From an uncultured Acidobacteriia bacterium (GTDB lineage Bacteria > Acidobacteriota > Terriglobia > Bryobacterales > Bryobacteraceae): a DNA stretch of 47,749 bases. The number at the start of each line of letters is the position of its first letter. The stretch's first letter is position 1. Position numbers and translations under genes: made by a program. Below the pieces are notes generated by a model. The model was not told the DNA's origin, searched no databases, and saw only the letters and a list, made by a program, of their open reading frames with translations. The stretch is from contig CAIRSA010000368.1 in NCBI GenBank assembly GCA_903881085.1, positions 1 to 47,749 of the forward strand, in the 5' to 3' direction. This document shows positions 6,542-14,710 of this stretch, in pieces.

Positions 6542-9475
6542 ATGAGAATTGGACCCATCCTAATCCTGCTTGCATCGATTGGCGTTGAATGCGCGAATTT
6601 GCCGGTATTACGGAAAGAAGTTCTAGCCAAGCTGCCGCTGCGATTCGAAGCCAGCGGGCGGGAGTACGTGGCGCGCGGGACGAACTTCAAGCTGCGCCTT
6701 GCGGCGTCTGAAAACTGGATGGAGTGGAAGACGGCGAGTGTGCACACACAGCTGATTGGAGCGAACCGCGCGGCGCGCATGGAGCCGGATGATCGCTTGA
6801 CGGGCTCGGCGAACTACTTCATCGGCAGGCCCGACAAGTGGCGCACCGACGTGGCTGGCTTCGGGCGCATACGGCATCGGGAAGTGTATCCCGGGATCGA
6901 TCTGGTGTTTCATGGCGAAGAAGGCAGGTTGGAGTACGACTTCGTGGTGGCGCCACGTGCCGATCCGCGCAAGATCGAATTGGACTTGAGAGGGCATCGC
7001 AAACTGCGCGTGGATGCCGATGGCGATCTGGTTGTGGAGACCTCGGCCGGTGAGATCAGATGGAAGCGGCCTGAGATTTTCCAAACCGTCAATGGCAAGC
7101 GTGCGAAGGTAGACGGGCGGTTCGTGGTAGCGAAGAACCGGCGCGTTCGATTTGAGCTGGGCGCATACGATGCAACCCGCGAATTGACGATCGATCCGGC
7201 GCTGAGTTACTCGACTTACCTGGGAGGCAAGGCCAACGAGACGGCACGGGGATTGGTGCTTGATGGCGCCGGCTCAATCTACTTGGCGGGAAATACCAGT
7301 TCCAATAATATGCCCACGCTTTCGGCGGTACAGCCGAATTATGCCGGGCAGTCGGCGAACTTCGTGGAGGGCGACGCCTTCGTGGCGAAGTTCAGTCCGC
7401 AAGGTGCACTGATCTATCTGACCTATCTGGGAGGCAGTTCCGATGATTCGGCCCTGGGGCTTGCAGTGGATGGCTCAGGCAGCGCCTACATCACCGGCTT
7501 CACGAACTCAACGGACTTTCCGACGATGAAAGCCTATCAGCCGCGAATGGGGGGGATGGGCGGAAATACAACAGTCCGAACCGGCGATGCGTTTGTGGCG
7601 AAGCTGAATCCGGCAGGTAACCAACTGGTTTATTCGACTTACTTAGGTGGATCGCTGGATGACATTGGAACGGCAGTCGCGGTGGATGGCACCGGTGCGG
7701 CATACGTGACCGGCGCAACGCTGTCAGCAAATTTCCCGGTAAGCAGTAACGCGTATCAGCGTACGTATCGAGGCGGGGGTGGCGAGCCGGTAAAGGGCGG
7801 AGGAAAGTCGCAGGATTGGGATGCGGGCGACGCATTCGTGGCGAAGCTGGATCCGACGGGAATGCAGATCATGTTCTCCACATTTCTGGGCGGCGCGAGG
7901 GATGATATGGCGATGTCAATCGGGTTGGATGGTACGAACAATGTTTACGTTGGCGGCTGCACCATCTCTCAGGACTTCCCCACTACGGCCGGAGCCTTTC
8001 AAATGCGGTACGGGGGCGTGGAGGGGCAGAACGACTTTCTTGTGAAGGGCGATGGGTTCATCACGAAGTTGAATCCGTTGGGGACGGCATTGGTGTACTC
8101 GACGTTTATTGGGGGATCCGGCGACGAATGCGTGAATGCGATTGCAGTGGATGGACCGGGCAACGTTTATATGACCGGATCCACCAGCACGCAAAATTTT
8201 CCGGTAACAACCACTGCCTTTCAAAAGAAGTATGGAGGCTACATCGCACTGCCTTTTCAGATTGAACACCTCTTCGGAGATGCGTTTGTCGGCAAGTTGA
8301 ATCCGGCGGGCTCGGCGTTTGTGTACCTGAGCTTCCTGGGCGGAGAGGCGAATGAATCGGGAACAGCGATTGCCATTGACGGAAGCGGGAATGCGTACGT
8401 CACCGGTTTTACCGACTCGCTGGATTTTCCGACTTCGGGCACGCCTTTGCAATCGCGGTCGGCGGGCGATGGCGGGCAAGCGCCATACCTGCTGTTTGGC
8501 GACTCGTTCCTGACGGTTGTGAATCCAACGGGATCGGCGATGCTGTACAGCAGTTACTTCGGGGGACGCAATGACGAGATTGGATTCGGCATCGCAGTTG
8601 ATGCGAACGGCGTGGTCTATATGACCGGCAATACACTTTCGACCGATCTGCCGGTGACGGCCAATGCCTTTCAGAAAACATACGGAGGCAGGGGTAGCAC
8701 CAACGTAGCCTTCACGAAAGGGGACGCGTTCTTATCCATATTCACGGGCTTTCCAGCATCGCCGCCGATGGTGAAGGGGATTACCAACAGTGCGAGCAAC
8801 GCAGCGGGCGTAGTATCGGCGGGCATGATCTTCACCGGGTACGGTGTAAAGTTGGGGCCGGATGCGTTGGCAGGCGCGCAGTTGGATGCGAATGGACTGC
8901 TCTCTGGAAACGTCTCAGGCTCACAGATTCTCTTCAATGAGAAGCCCGCGCCTATCGTGTATACGTCCGCGGGCCAGGTGGCGGGCATTGTTCCTTACTC
9001 CATCGCAGGGCAGGCCACGGCGCAGGTTGTGGCGGTGTATCAGGGGCAGCGGTCGCCGCCGTTCACAGTGCAGGTTGCGAATGCCGTGCCGGCGCTATTT
9101 TCGGCGGATTATTCGGGTAAGGGACAGGCGGCGGCATTCAATCAGGATGGCTCTGTAAATTCTCAATCCAATCCGGCGGCGAAGGGTTCGGTGGTGGTGT
9201 TCTTTGGAACGGGCGAAGGCGGCTTGACGCCTCCGCCGGTGGATGGAACGATCGCCAATGGACTTCCAACGTGGCGGCCGATCAATCCGTTGAAACTTTC
9301 GGTTGGCGGTGCGGCAGCGACGGTGCTGTACGCGAACACTGCACCTGGTCAGGTGGCGGGCTTGCTGCAGGTGAATGCGCAACTGGCGGCGAATACGCCG
9401 AGCGGCGCGCAGCCTGTGGTGCTGACTTCAGGGACTACGGATAGTCCTGCGGGATTGACGATCTGGGTTCAGTAG
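6542..9475 (+). CDS. Secreted SBBP beta-propeller-repeat protein with Solibacter-type C-terminal domain
   Basis: Exported protein of 977 aa with a signal peptide (MRIGPILILLASIGVECA). Residues ~25-215 match the N-terminal domain usually found before SBBP repeats (IRHREVYPGIDLVFHG; LTIDPALSYSTYLGG). Seven SBBP repeats follow to about 735, each near the pattern DAFVAKLNPAG..LVYSTYLGG, ..AVAVDGTG.AYVTG, ..FPVT..AYQ. The last ~230 residues (ITNSASNAAGVVSAG; IPYSIAGQ; FFGTGEGG; APGQVAGLLQVN) are the TIGR03437-type C-terminal domain named from Solibacter. A cell-surface or secreted structural or recognition role is likely; no enzyme motif was seen. The start has GAGG eight bases upstream. It ends 3 bases from the convergent next gene. 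Confidence 0.9.
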   Translation: MRIGPILILLASIGVECANLPVLRKEVLAKLPLRFEASGREYVARGTNFKLRLAASENWMEWKTASVHTQLIGANRAARMEPDDRLTGSANYFIGRPDKWRTDVAGFGRIRHREVYPGIDLVFHGEEGRLEYDFVVAPRADPRKIELDLRGHRKLRVDADGDLVVETSAGEIRWKRPEIFQTVNGKRAKVDGRFVVAKNRRVRFELGAYDATRELTIDPALSYSTYLGGKANETARGLVLDGAGSIYLAGNTSSNNMPTLSAVQPNYAGQSANFVEGDAFVAKFSPQGALIYLTYLGGSSDDSALGLAVDGSGSAYITGFTNSTDFPTMKAYQPRMGGMGGNTTVRTGDAFVAKLNPAGNQLVYSTYLGGSLDDIGTAVAVDGTGAAYVTGATLSANFPVSSNAYQRTYRGGGGEPVKGGGKSQDWDAGDAFVAKLDPTGMQIMFSTFLGGARDDMAMSIGLDGTNNVYVGGCTISQDFPTTAGAFQMRYGGVEGQNDFLVKGDGFITKLNPLGTALVYSTFIGGSGDECVNAIAVDGPGNVYMTGSTSTQNFPVTTTAFQKKYGGYIALPFQIEHLFGDAFVGKLNPAGSAFVYLSFLGGEANESGTAIAIDGSGNAYVTGFTDSLDFPTSGTPLQSRSAGDGGQAPYLLFGDSFLTVVNPTGSAMLYSSYFGGRNDEIGFGIAVDANGVVYMTGNTLSTDLPVTANAFQKTYGGRGSTNVAFTKGDAFLSIFTGFPASPPMVKGITNSASNAAGVVSAGMIFTGYGVKLGPDALAGAQLDANGLLSGNVSGSQILFNEKPAPIVYTSAGQVAGIVPYSIAGQATAQVVAVYQGQRSPPFTVQVANAVPALFSADYSGKGQAAAFNQDGSVNSQSNPAAKGSVVVFFGTGEGGLTPPPVDGTIANGLPTWRPINPLKLSVGGAAATVLYANTAPGQVAGLLQVNAQLAANTPSGAQPVVLTSGTTDSPAGLTIWVQ

Positions 9476-9478
9476 CGG

Positions 9479-10975
9479 CTATTTGTATTGAACGATGCGG
9501 CCAACGGAGTAGACGTTCAGAAGCGCTGCGGCGTCAATACCGCTGGCCTCGAAGCCGGGGAGCGCGGTTTCGGGCAGCGAAACCAGGAAGAGTTGATCGT
9601 ACGGAATGCCAGGCATTTCCACTGATTCGGGAATGTTCGCCAGCAGTTCCGCGGGGATGGTGAAGCGTCCGGCCGAAGCGCGCACGGTGCACAGGCATGT
9701 TCCAATGGCCGTGCTGAGTTGTCCCGTGTTAGTGGCGAAGATGAGCGCGAGGCGGTCGTTGGACATTCCGCGCCATTTTAATGTGAGCGGCCTGGAGCGG
9801 TCGATTACAGCGGTTTCCGCGCGATTGGTCCATTCGAAAGGAGGGGGCGATTTCATGCGTGCGCGGAAGGGTCCGAGCTGTTCGCCGCCAACTGCTTCAA
9901 TCTCGATCTCGCCGGGTTCGAAAAAGAGCGGCAGAGTTCGCGGGCCGGCGCTTGCGCCTCCCGAGCCCAGCTTGCTGCGGAAGTATCCAGGAGAGCCCCT
10001 GACGCGCGAGACGGTTCGTTCCCCGGATTTGCTCCGAAGCTTGAGGACGGATCCTGCTTCCAGGCCACGTGCTTCCAGTTCAGCGGCAAGTGCCGACGAA
10101 ACGGAGTTGGGCAAGGCTGTGGTTGCCTGGAAGCTGCTGGTGTAGGCGGTGCAGGTGCCCGGCGGCGGCAGCAGGAGCATCGGCGATAGGGAGGGCTGGC
10201 CCGTTCTGGAAGCGAAGACGGCGGTGGCCTCGTCGTCAATGGCATCGCTTGTGGCGTTGCGGCCAAGCATCCTCGAGCGGGCCAGTATGGCAACGCCAAC
10301 TGAGTTTTTCGAGAGAATAGCGAGCGGGCCGGCGTTACATGGCATGCCTGATCGGGAGATGGCGAGGGTGACGACATTGCTGGCGCGATGGGGCGCAGCC
10401 TGGATGTAGACGGGGACTTGGCAGCCTTCGGGCACGGAGGCGGGGATTGGAAATGTGAGTTCGTCCGCACCGGCGGTTCGCGCAACGGGGACGGAGCGGC
10501 CACCGATGACAACCGTTAGTTGCGTGGCGTTGCCCAGGCCGGTGGTCGCAATGGCGACGCGCTGCCCCGGGCGGACAGTGGAAGCGACGGCTGGTCCCCA
10601 GCCTAATCCGTTTTTACTGTAAATGCCAGGATTCGATGGGACGATGTGGATCGGAAACGGCTTGCTCTTCATGCCGTTCACGGTGACAACCAAGGGCAGG
10701 GTTCCGGGGGCTGCGTTAGCGGGCAGGGTCGCTTCTATACGTGTAGGCGTAATCGAGGTGGCCTTGATTTGCATCGGCCCGGCGGAAATCTGTGTAGAGG
10801 CGGCGCTGCTCCCCAGGCGCACTCCATAGATAGAGAACCGCGCGCCAGGAGCAAGCGCACCGCCTGGCAACGTGGGCGGCATCTGGCTGGCCGAATTGAC
10901 CACGCCGTTCTGCCCGATGCCGGGTTGGGCAATGGCAGAGGCCGCAGTGAGGATGAGCAGGCAAACGCGCGTCAC
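9479..10975 (-). CDS. Secreted Acidobacteria-type protein of unknown function
   Basis: Protein of 498 aa with a signal peptide (TRVCLLILTAASAIAQ). The first ~200 residues (GVVNSASQMPPTLPGGALAPG, SIYGVRLG, NAAPGTLPLVVTVNG, RVAIATTGLGNATQLTVVIGG) are two IPT/Ig-like modules of the kind seen in TIGR03437-type proteins. The remaining ~300 residues contain SRTGQPSLSPMLLLPPPGTC and ELEARGLEAGSVLKLRSKSG and were not recognised. It starts at GTG 10975, only 19 bases from the divergent permease, with no clear ribosome site, so the start is uncertain. It probably belongs to the extracellular protein set together with its convergent SBBP neighbour. Confidence 0.75.
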   Translation of the reverse strand: MTRVCLLILTAASAIAQPGIGQNGVVNSASQMPPTLPGGALAPGARFSIYGVRLGSSAASTQISAGPMQIKATSITPTRIEATLPANAAPGTLPLVVTVNGMKSKPFPIHIVPSNPGIYSKNGLGWGPAVASTVRPGQRVAIATTGLGNATQLTVVIGGRSVPVARTAGADELTFPIPASVPEGCQVPVYIQAAPHRASNVVTLAISRSGMPCNAGPLAILSKNSVGVAILARSRMLGRNATSDAIDDEATAVFASRTGQPSLSPMLLLPPPGTCTAYTSSFQATTALPNSVSSALAAELEARGLEAGSVLKLRSKSGERTVSRVRGSPGYFRSKLGSGGASAGPRTLPLFFEPGEIEIEAVGGEQLGPFRARMKSPPPFEWTNRAETAVIDRSRPLTLKWRGMSNDRLALIFATNTGQLSTAIGTCLCTVRASAGRFTIPAELLANIPESVEMPGIPYDQLFLVSLPETALPGFEASGIDAAALLNVYSVGRIVQYK

Positions 10976-10994
10976 TGTTTCAGACTAGCGCGCT

Positions 10995-13454
10995 ATGATT
11001 GGTGTTCGCATCATGTGGGGAACTTTTTTCTGGCGCACCGGGGCACGCATCGCATGGCGGGACCTGCGCGCGTCGCGCGGACAGAGCGCGTTTGTGTTGC
11101 TGACGATGGCCGTCAGCATCGCCGCGGTTTGTGGCGTCACGTCGGCGGCGCGCGCAGCCAGAAGCTATCTGGCGAGTGACTCGCGGTCGTGGCTGGCTAG
11201 CGACGTTGCGGTGGATACTGGCGAGCCAATTAGCGATGCGCAGATTGCAGCATTGGATCGCCTGCGCACAGATGGGATGGAGTGGACCATGGTGACGTGG
11301 GTGCTGACCATGGCTGCGTCGGACCAATCGCCCGATGCGGGCTACATTGCGGTGAAGGCCATTGATCCGGCGGTCTATCCGTTCTACGGGGCATTTCCGC
11401 TGGAACCTGCGGGCACCGCGCGGACTGTGCTCGATGCTGACTCGGCGTTCGTATCGGAGTCAACGCTGGAGCGGCTGCAGGTGCGGCGCGGCGACACGAT
11501 TTTGATCGGCGGAACCCCGTTTCGCATCGCAGCAACGTACCGAGTAGAGCCGGAGCGATACCTGGGGATTTACAGCTTCGGCATGCGCTGCATCCTGTCA
11601 CACGCTGGCTATGCGCGGGCGGGAATTGCACGCCGGGGCAATCCGCCACGCAACCGGATTCTATTGCGGTTGCCCGCGGGAGCGGATCTTGTGCTGGCAC
11701 GAAAGCGACTGCAGACGATCGTTCCGGAAGGAAAAGTCTCCGATTATCTGGAAGCGACCCGGCAGGAACTGGCGCGCGTGGAAGCCTGTATCACCTTCAT
11801 GAGCATTACCGCGTTTCTGGCGTTGTTGATTGGCTTGGGCGGCGTGTCAGTGGCGTTGCGGCAACATGCGGCGCAAAGCATGGGCAAGCTGGCCGTGATG
11901 AAGATCGTTGGTGGACGGAGCGCGCAGGTAGCGGGAATCTTCGCCATGCAGATTGCGTGGATGTTGGGCGCAGCCATAATTACCGGAATGCTGCTGGGAC
12001 TTGTTACGCGAAATGCGTTGTTGGTGCTGGCCCAACGGTATTTTGCGATTTCCTCTCCAACTGGCGTTGACTGGATGCCAATGCTGGAAGGCGCGGCACT
12101 GGCGTTGGCTGCTCTGTCGCCGTTGCTTGCGCAGCCCTATTGGGTGATTCGGTCCACCAGGGTGACGCGCATGGAGCGCGAAGCGGTGCTTGCCGAAGAG
12201 CACGGTCCGCTTGCATACCGGCTTGCGTCGTGGACGATACCGGGAGTGGTCTTTTTGCTGGTTGCTATGCGGATGGTGGATTCGGCACGCGGGGCCCTGA
12301 TGCTGTGTGTGACGCTGGCGGGTTTGGTTAGTGTAGTGTCAGGCGCGTCGTCGCTGGCGTTTTATCTAATCGAGCGTGGAACCCGCTTTCTGCCGGCTTT
12401 TGCGAGGCAAGGGCTGCTGAACCTGCGACGGCCCGGCAACCGCACGCAGATTCAGTTGGTAGCGCTGACAATGGGATTTGCGTTGACCGCAACTACATTT
12501 TTGAGTGCGGAAGCGGTGGTACGCTCCATTACCGGCACGATGCCCTATCAAGAGTACGATCTGATTCTTGCCGGATACGAAGAATCGCAACGCGCGCTCG
12601 TCGAGACGGCTCTGCGCCGTGAATCCGGGGTGCTCAGCGTGGAAACGCTGGTCCAGGCACGGATGAGGTTATCGCAGATTGATGGGATCCGATTGGAACA
12701 GGGCGGATGGCATGTGGTGTTCTGCCAGACGGAGACAGGCGCCAGTCAGACGGCAACGGTTGAGGCTGATCTGGCAGGACGATTGGGGATTCACGCTGGA
12801 TCGCGCTTGGGATTTGCGCTCAGAAACGGGGAGACGGAGTTCGTCGTAACGGGGACGCGCGTGGCAGCCGCCTCAGAGCGGTTCTGGTTTACAATCGCGG
12901 TGGATTGCAATGGGGTCGAAGGCCTGTCGAAGTTTTATCAGACGGCCATCCGGACACAACCGGACAGGGCCGCAGAGGTCCGGGCATCGCTACGAAGCAG
13001 GTTCCCATCGTTTGCCGTGATTGCGCCCGATGAGGTTGCGCAGACGCTTCGCGAGGTGACGGCAAACGCAGCGCTGGTGGTCCGCGCCGTGGCTTTATAT
13101 GCGGTGGCGGCAGGACTTTGCGTATTGCTCGCCATCGTATCTTCTTCGCGCACTGAGCGAGCGCGAGAGATGGCCATCTATGCGGCGCTGGGTGCGTCGC
13201 GGCGTACGTTGGTTCGGATCTATTCCGTGGAATTCTGTGCACTTGGGTTGTTGGCTGGTGCGATGGGAACGCTAGGCGCGTACGTTGTGACGGCGGCAGT
13301 ATTGGGGCAGATCTTTCATCGCCTTAAGCTTCCGGCCGATTGGCGTATTGTGCTGCTGGCGCCGGCGGCGGTTGTCCTGGTGTTGGCGGCGGCCTGGTTG
13401 CCTTCGTATCACTTATTGCGACGCAAACCATTTGAGGTTCTACGCGGTGAGTAG
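10995..13454 (+). CDS. ABC transporter permease, FtsX/MacB-like (YbbP type)
   Basis: Inner-membrane permease of 819 aa with the two-FtsX-domain layout: N-terminal membrane segment (SAFVLLTMAVSIAAVCGV), a periplasmic domain to about residue 255, a first FtsX block (about 265-390, three membrane segments), two further central segments, a second periplasmic part and a C-terminal FtsX block closing with LLRRKPFEVLRGE, the classic family ending. Such permeases move lipids or lipoproteins or remodel the envelope, and need an MacB/LolD-type ATPase and sometimes a lysophospholipase partner. None is encoded next to it, so its ATPase must be elsewhere. ATG 11013 is a possible later start. Its last 46 bases overlap the convergent YwaF-like gene. 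Confidence 0.85.
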   Translation: MIGVRIMWGTFFWRTGARIAWRDLRASRGQSAFVLLTMAVSIAAVCGVTSAARAARSYLASDSRSWLASDVAVDTGEPISDAQIAALDRLRTDGMEWTMVTWVLTMAASDQSPDAGYIAVKAIDPAVYPFYGAFPLEPAGTARTVLDADSAFVSESTLERLQVRRGDTILIGGTPFRIAATYRVEPERYLGIYSFGMRCILSHAGYARAGIARRGNPPRNRILLRLPAGADLVLARKRLQTIVPEGKVSDYLEATRQELARVEACITFMSITAFLALLIGLGGVSVALRQHAAQSMGKLAVMKIVGGRSAQVAGIFAMQIAWMLGAAIITGMLLGLVTRNALLVLAQRYFAISSPTGVDWMPMLEGAALALAALSPLLAQPYWVIRSTRVTRMEREAVLAEEHGPLAYRLASWTIPGVVFLLVAMRMVDSARGALMLCVTLAGLVSVVSGASSLAFYLIERGTRFLPAFARQGLLNLRRPGNRTQIQLVALTMGFALTATTFLSAEAVVRSITGTMPYQEYDLILAGYEESQRALVETALRRESGVLSVETLVQARMRLSQIDGIRLEQGGWHVVFCQTETGASQTATVEADLAGRLGIHAGSRLGFALRNGETEFVVTGTRVAAASERFWFTIAVDCNGVEGLSKFYQTAIRTQPDRAAEVRASLRSRFPSFAVIAPDEVAQTLREVTANAALVVRAVALYAVAAGLCVLLAIVSSSRTERAREMAIYAALGASRRTLVRIYSVEFCALGLLAGAMGTLGAYVVTAAVLGQIFHRLKLPADWRIVLLAPAAVVLVLAAAWLPSYHLLRRKPFEVLRGE

Positions 13455-14107
13455 CGGCTGAAGGGCATCCACATGAGGCCAAACAACAAGATTGCAAAAA
13501 GCTCAGCGGCGAACAGGTAAAAAGGCCACGGACCAAACCAATCGAGCAGCGATGGATTGCCGGGCTTACGGAGCAGGAACATGTAGTTCGTACCGAATCT
13601 CAGATTGAACGCGAGCAACACCATGGCAAACAGAACCAGCATCCAATTAGCCCGCCAAATTGCTCCCCGGCGCAAGCTTGCGATGCCACCAAACACCAGG
13701 ACCGAGGCGGCGATCACGAGCGTGGCGTGTTCGGCAATGTAGCGCAGGCATTCGTAGGAGAAGAAATCGGACTGCACGCGGCGGGGCAAATCGGGATTGA
13801 TGAGCGCAAGTGCACCACCAGAAAGGCCGACGAAATAGACAAACTCAATGGCCAGCGGCGAGAGGGTGAGGCAGGCATAAACGGCGGTCCAACTGGCGAC
13901 TGTGCAGAGATGGATCGGCAGCCGGTTTGGGAAGTGGAGGCCATCGTGCCAGTAGCGGAACAGTTCATTTGCGGCGAGAAGGAAGCCGAGCACGCAGCGC
14001 AGCGTGCGAGGAGAGAAGTGCCCGCGGCGACTGGCGCGAACAGTTAACATAGACATTACAAAAATAACGAGCACCACCAGGAAGTGGACCGCGCTAAATG
14101 GCCGCAT
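13409..14107 (-). CDS. YwaF-like integral membrane protein (TIGR02206 type)
   Basis: Protein of 232 aa with about six to seven membrane helices: FLVVLVIFVMSMLTV, CVLGFLLAANELF, TVASWTAVYACLTL, FVYFVGLSGGALAL, LVIAASVLVFGG, WMLVLFAMVLLAF and PFYLFAAELFAILLFG. The stretch NYMFLLRKPGNPSLLDWFGPWPFYL has the signature asparagine, lysine-proline and GPWP of this family; function is unknown. ATG 14107 is chosen because the helical bundle begins there; the frame stays open to 14266 but would run over the promoter of the next gene. Its C-terminal tail, rich in Arg, overlaps the end of the permease gene on the other strand. Confidence 0.8.
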   Translation of the reverse strand: MRPFSAVHFLVVLVIFVMSMLTVRASRRGHFSPRTLRCVLGFLLAANELFRYWHDGLHFPNRLPIHLCTVASWTAVYACLTLSPLAIEFVYFVGLSGGALALINPDLPRRVQSDFFSYECLRYIAEHATLVIAASVLVFGGIASLRRGAIWRANWMLVLFAMVLLAFNLRFGTNYMFLLRKPGNPSLLDWFGPWPFYLFAAELFAILLFGLMWMPFSRYSPRRTSNGLRRNK

Positions 14108-14210
14108 AGGTCCGATTTTAGAGCATTTTCGGGGAATTCGTAACTTGTTTGTGGAAAGATTGCGTCTTAGTTGGTGTGACGGCAACGTCCACACCCACAG
14201 GAGATTTAGT

Positions 14211-14627
14211 ATGAAACGCAATCTGATGAAGACCGCGGCAGCGACGGCAATGTTGATGCTGTTCACCGCGGGCGCCTCGTTGGCGCAGCCGCCGGACCCG
14301 AGCGAGATGGCGGAGCGTCAGCTGGACATGATGAAAGAGCGCTTGAAGCTGACCAAGGATCAGGCGAAGCAGTTGAAGCCGATCCTGCTGGATTCGGCAA
14401 AAGAACAGGCCAAGATGCGCGAAAAGATGACGCAGGGCGAGCCGCCTTCGGAAGAGATGCGTGCACAGATGACCAAGAGCCGCGAGGCGATGACCGCCAA
14501 GGTAACGGCTATTCTCACTGACGATCAGAAAGCAGAATACACGAAGATGCAGGCAGAACGACGCGGCCGTGGCGGCCCGGGTGGACCCGGTGGACCGGGC
14601 GGCGAGCGCAAGAAGCAACAAAATTAG
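14211..14627 (+). CDS. Spy/LTXXQ-like small periplasmic protein
   Basis: Protein of 138 aa. Signal peptide (MKRNLMKTAAATAMLMLFTA then GASLAQ), then a helical, charge-rich body with the repeated LT..Q pattern: ERLKLTKDQAKQLKPILL and AILTDDQKAEYTKMQAERR. It ends in an RGGPGG-type Gly/Pro tail of about 20 residues before ERKKQQN. Family members are envelope-stress chaperones or metal-responsive periplasmic proteins; which applies here cannot be told. The start is fixed by AGGAGAT at 14199-14205. The Gly-Pro tail is unusual for Spy and may be disordered. A strong terminator follows. Confidence 0.85.
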   Translation: MKRNLMKTAAATAMLMLFTAGASLAQPPDPSEMAERQLDMMKERLKLTKDQAKQLKPILLDSAKEQAKMREKMTQGEPPSEEMRAQMTKSREAMTAKVTAILTDDQKAEYTKMQAERRGRGGPGGPGGPGGERKKQQN

Positions 14628-14651
14628 TTCTTGGAAGTTTGAAAAGTCGAG

Positions 14652-14685
14652 GCGGCGGGGCTCCGGTCCCGCCGCTTTGTTGTTT
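14652..14685 (+). terminator. Rho-independent terminator of the Spy-like gene
   Basis: GCGGCGGG (14652-14659) pairs with CCCGCCGC (14668-14675) around an 8-base loop, followed by TTTGTTGTTTT. It lies 25 bases after the stop and before the convergent receptor gene. Confidence 0.8.
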
Positions 14686-14710
14686 TAAAAGAGCCTGGCT
14701 TGGACTTCGA

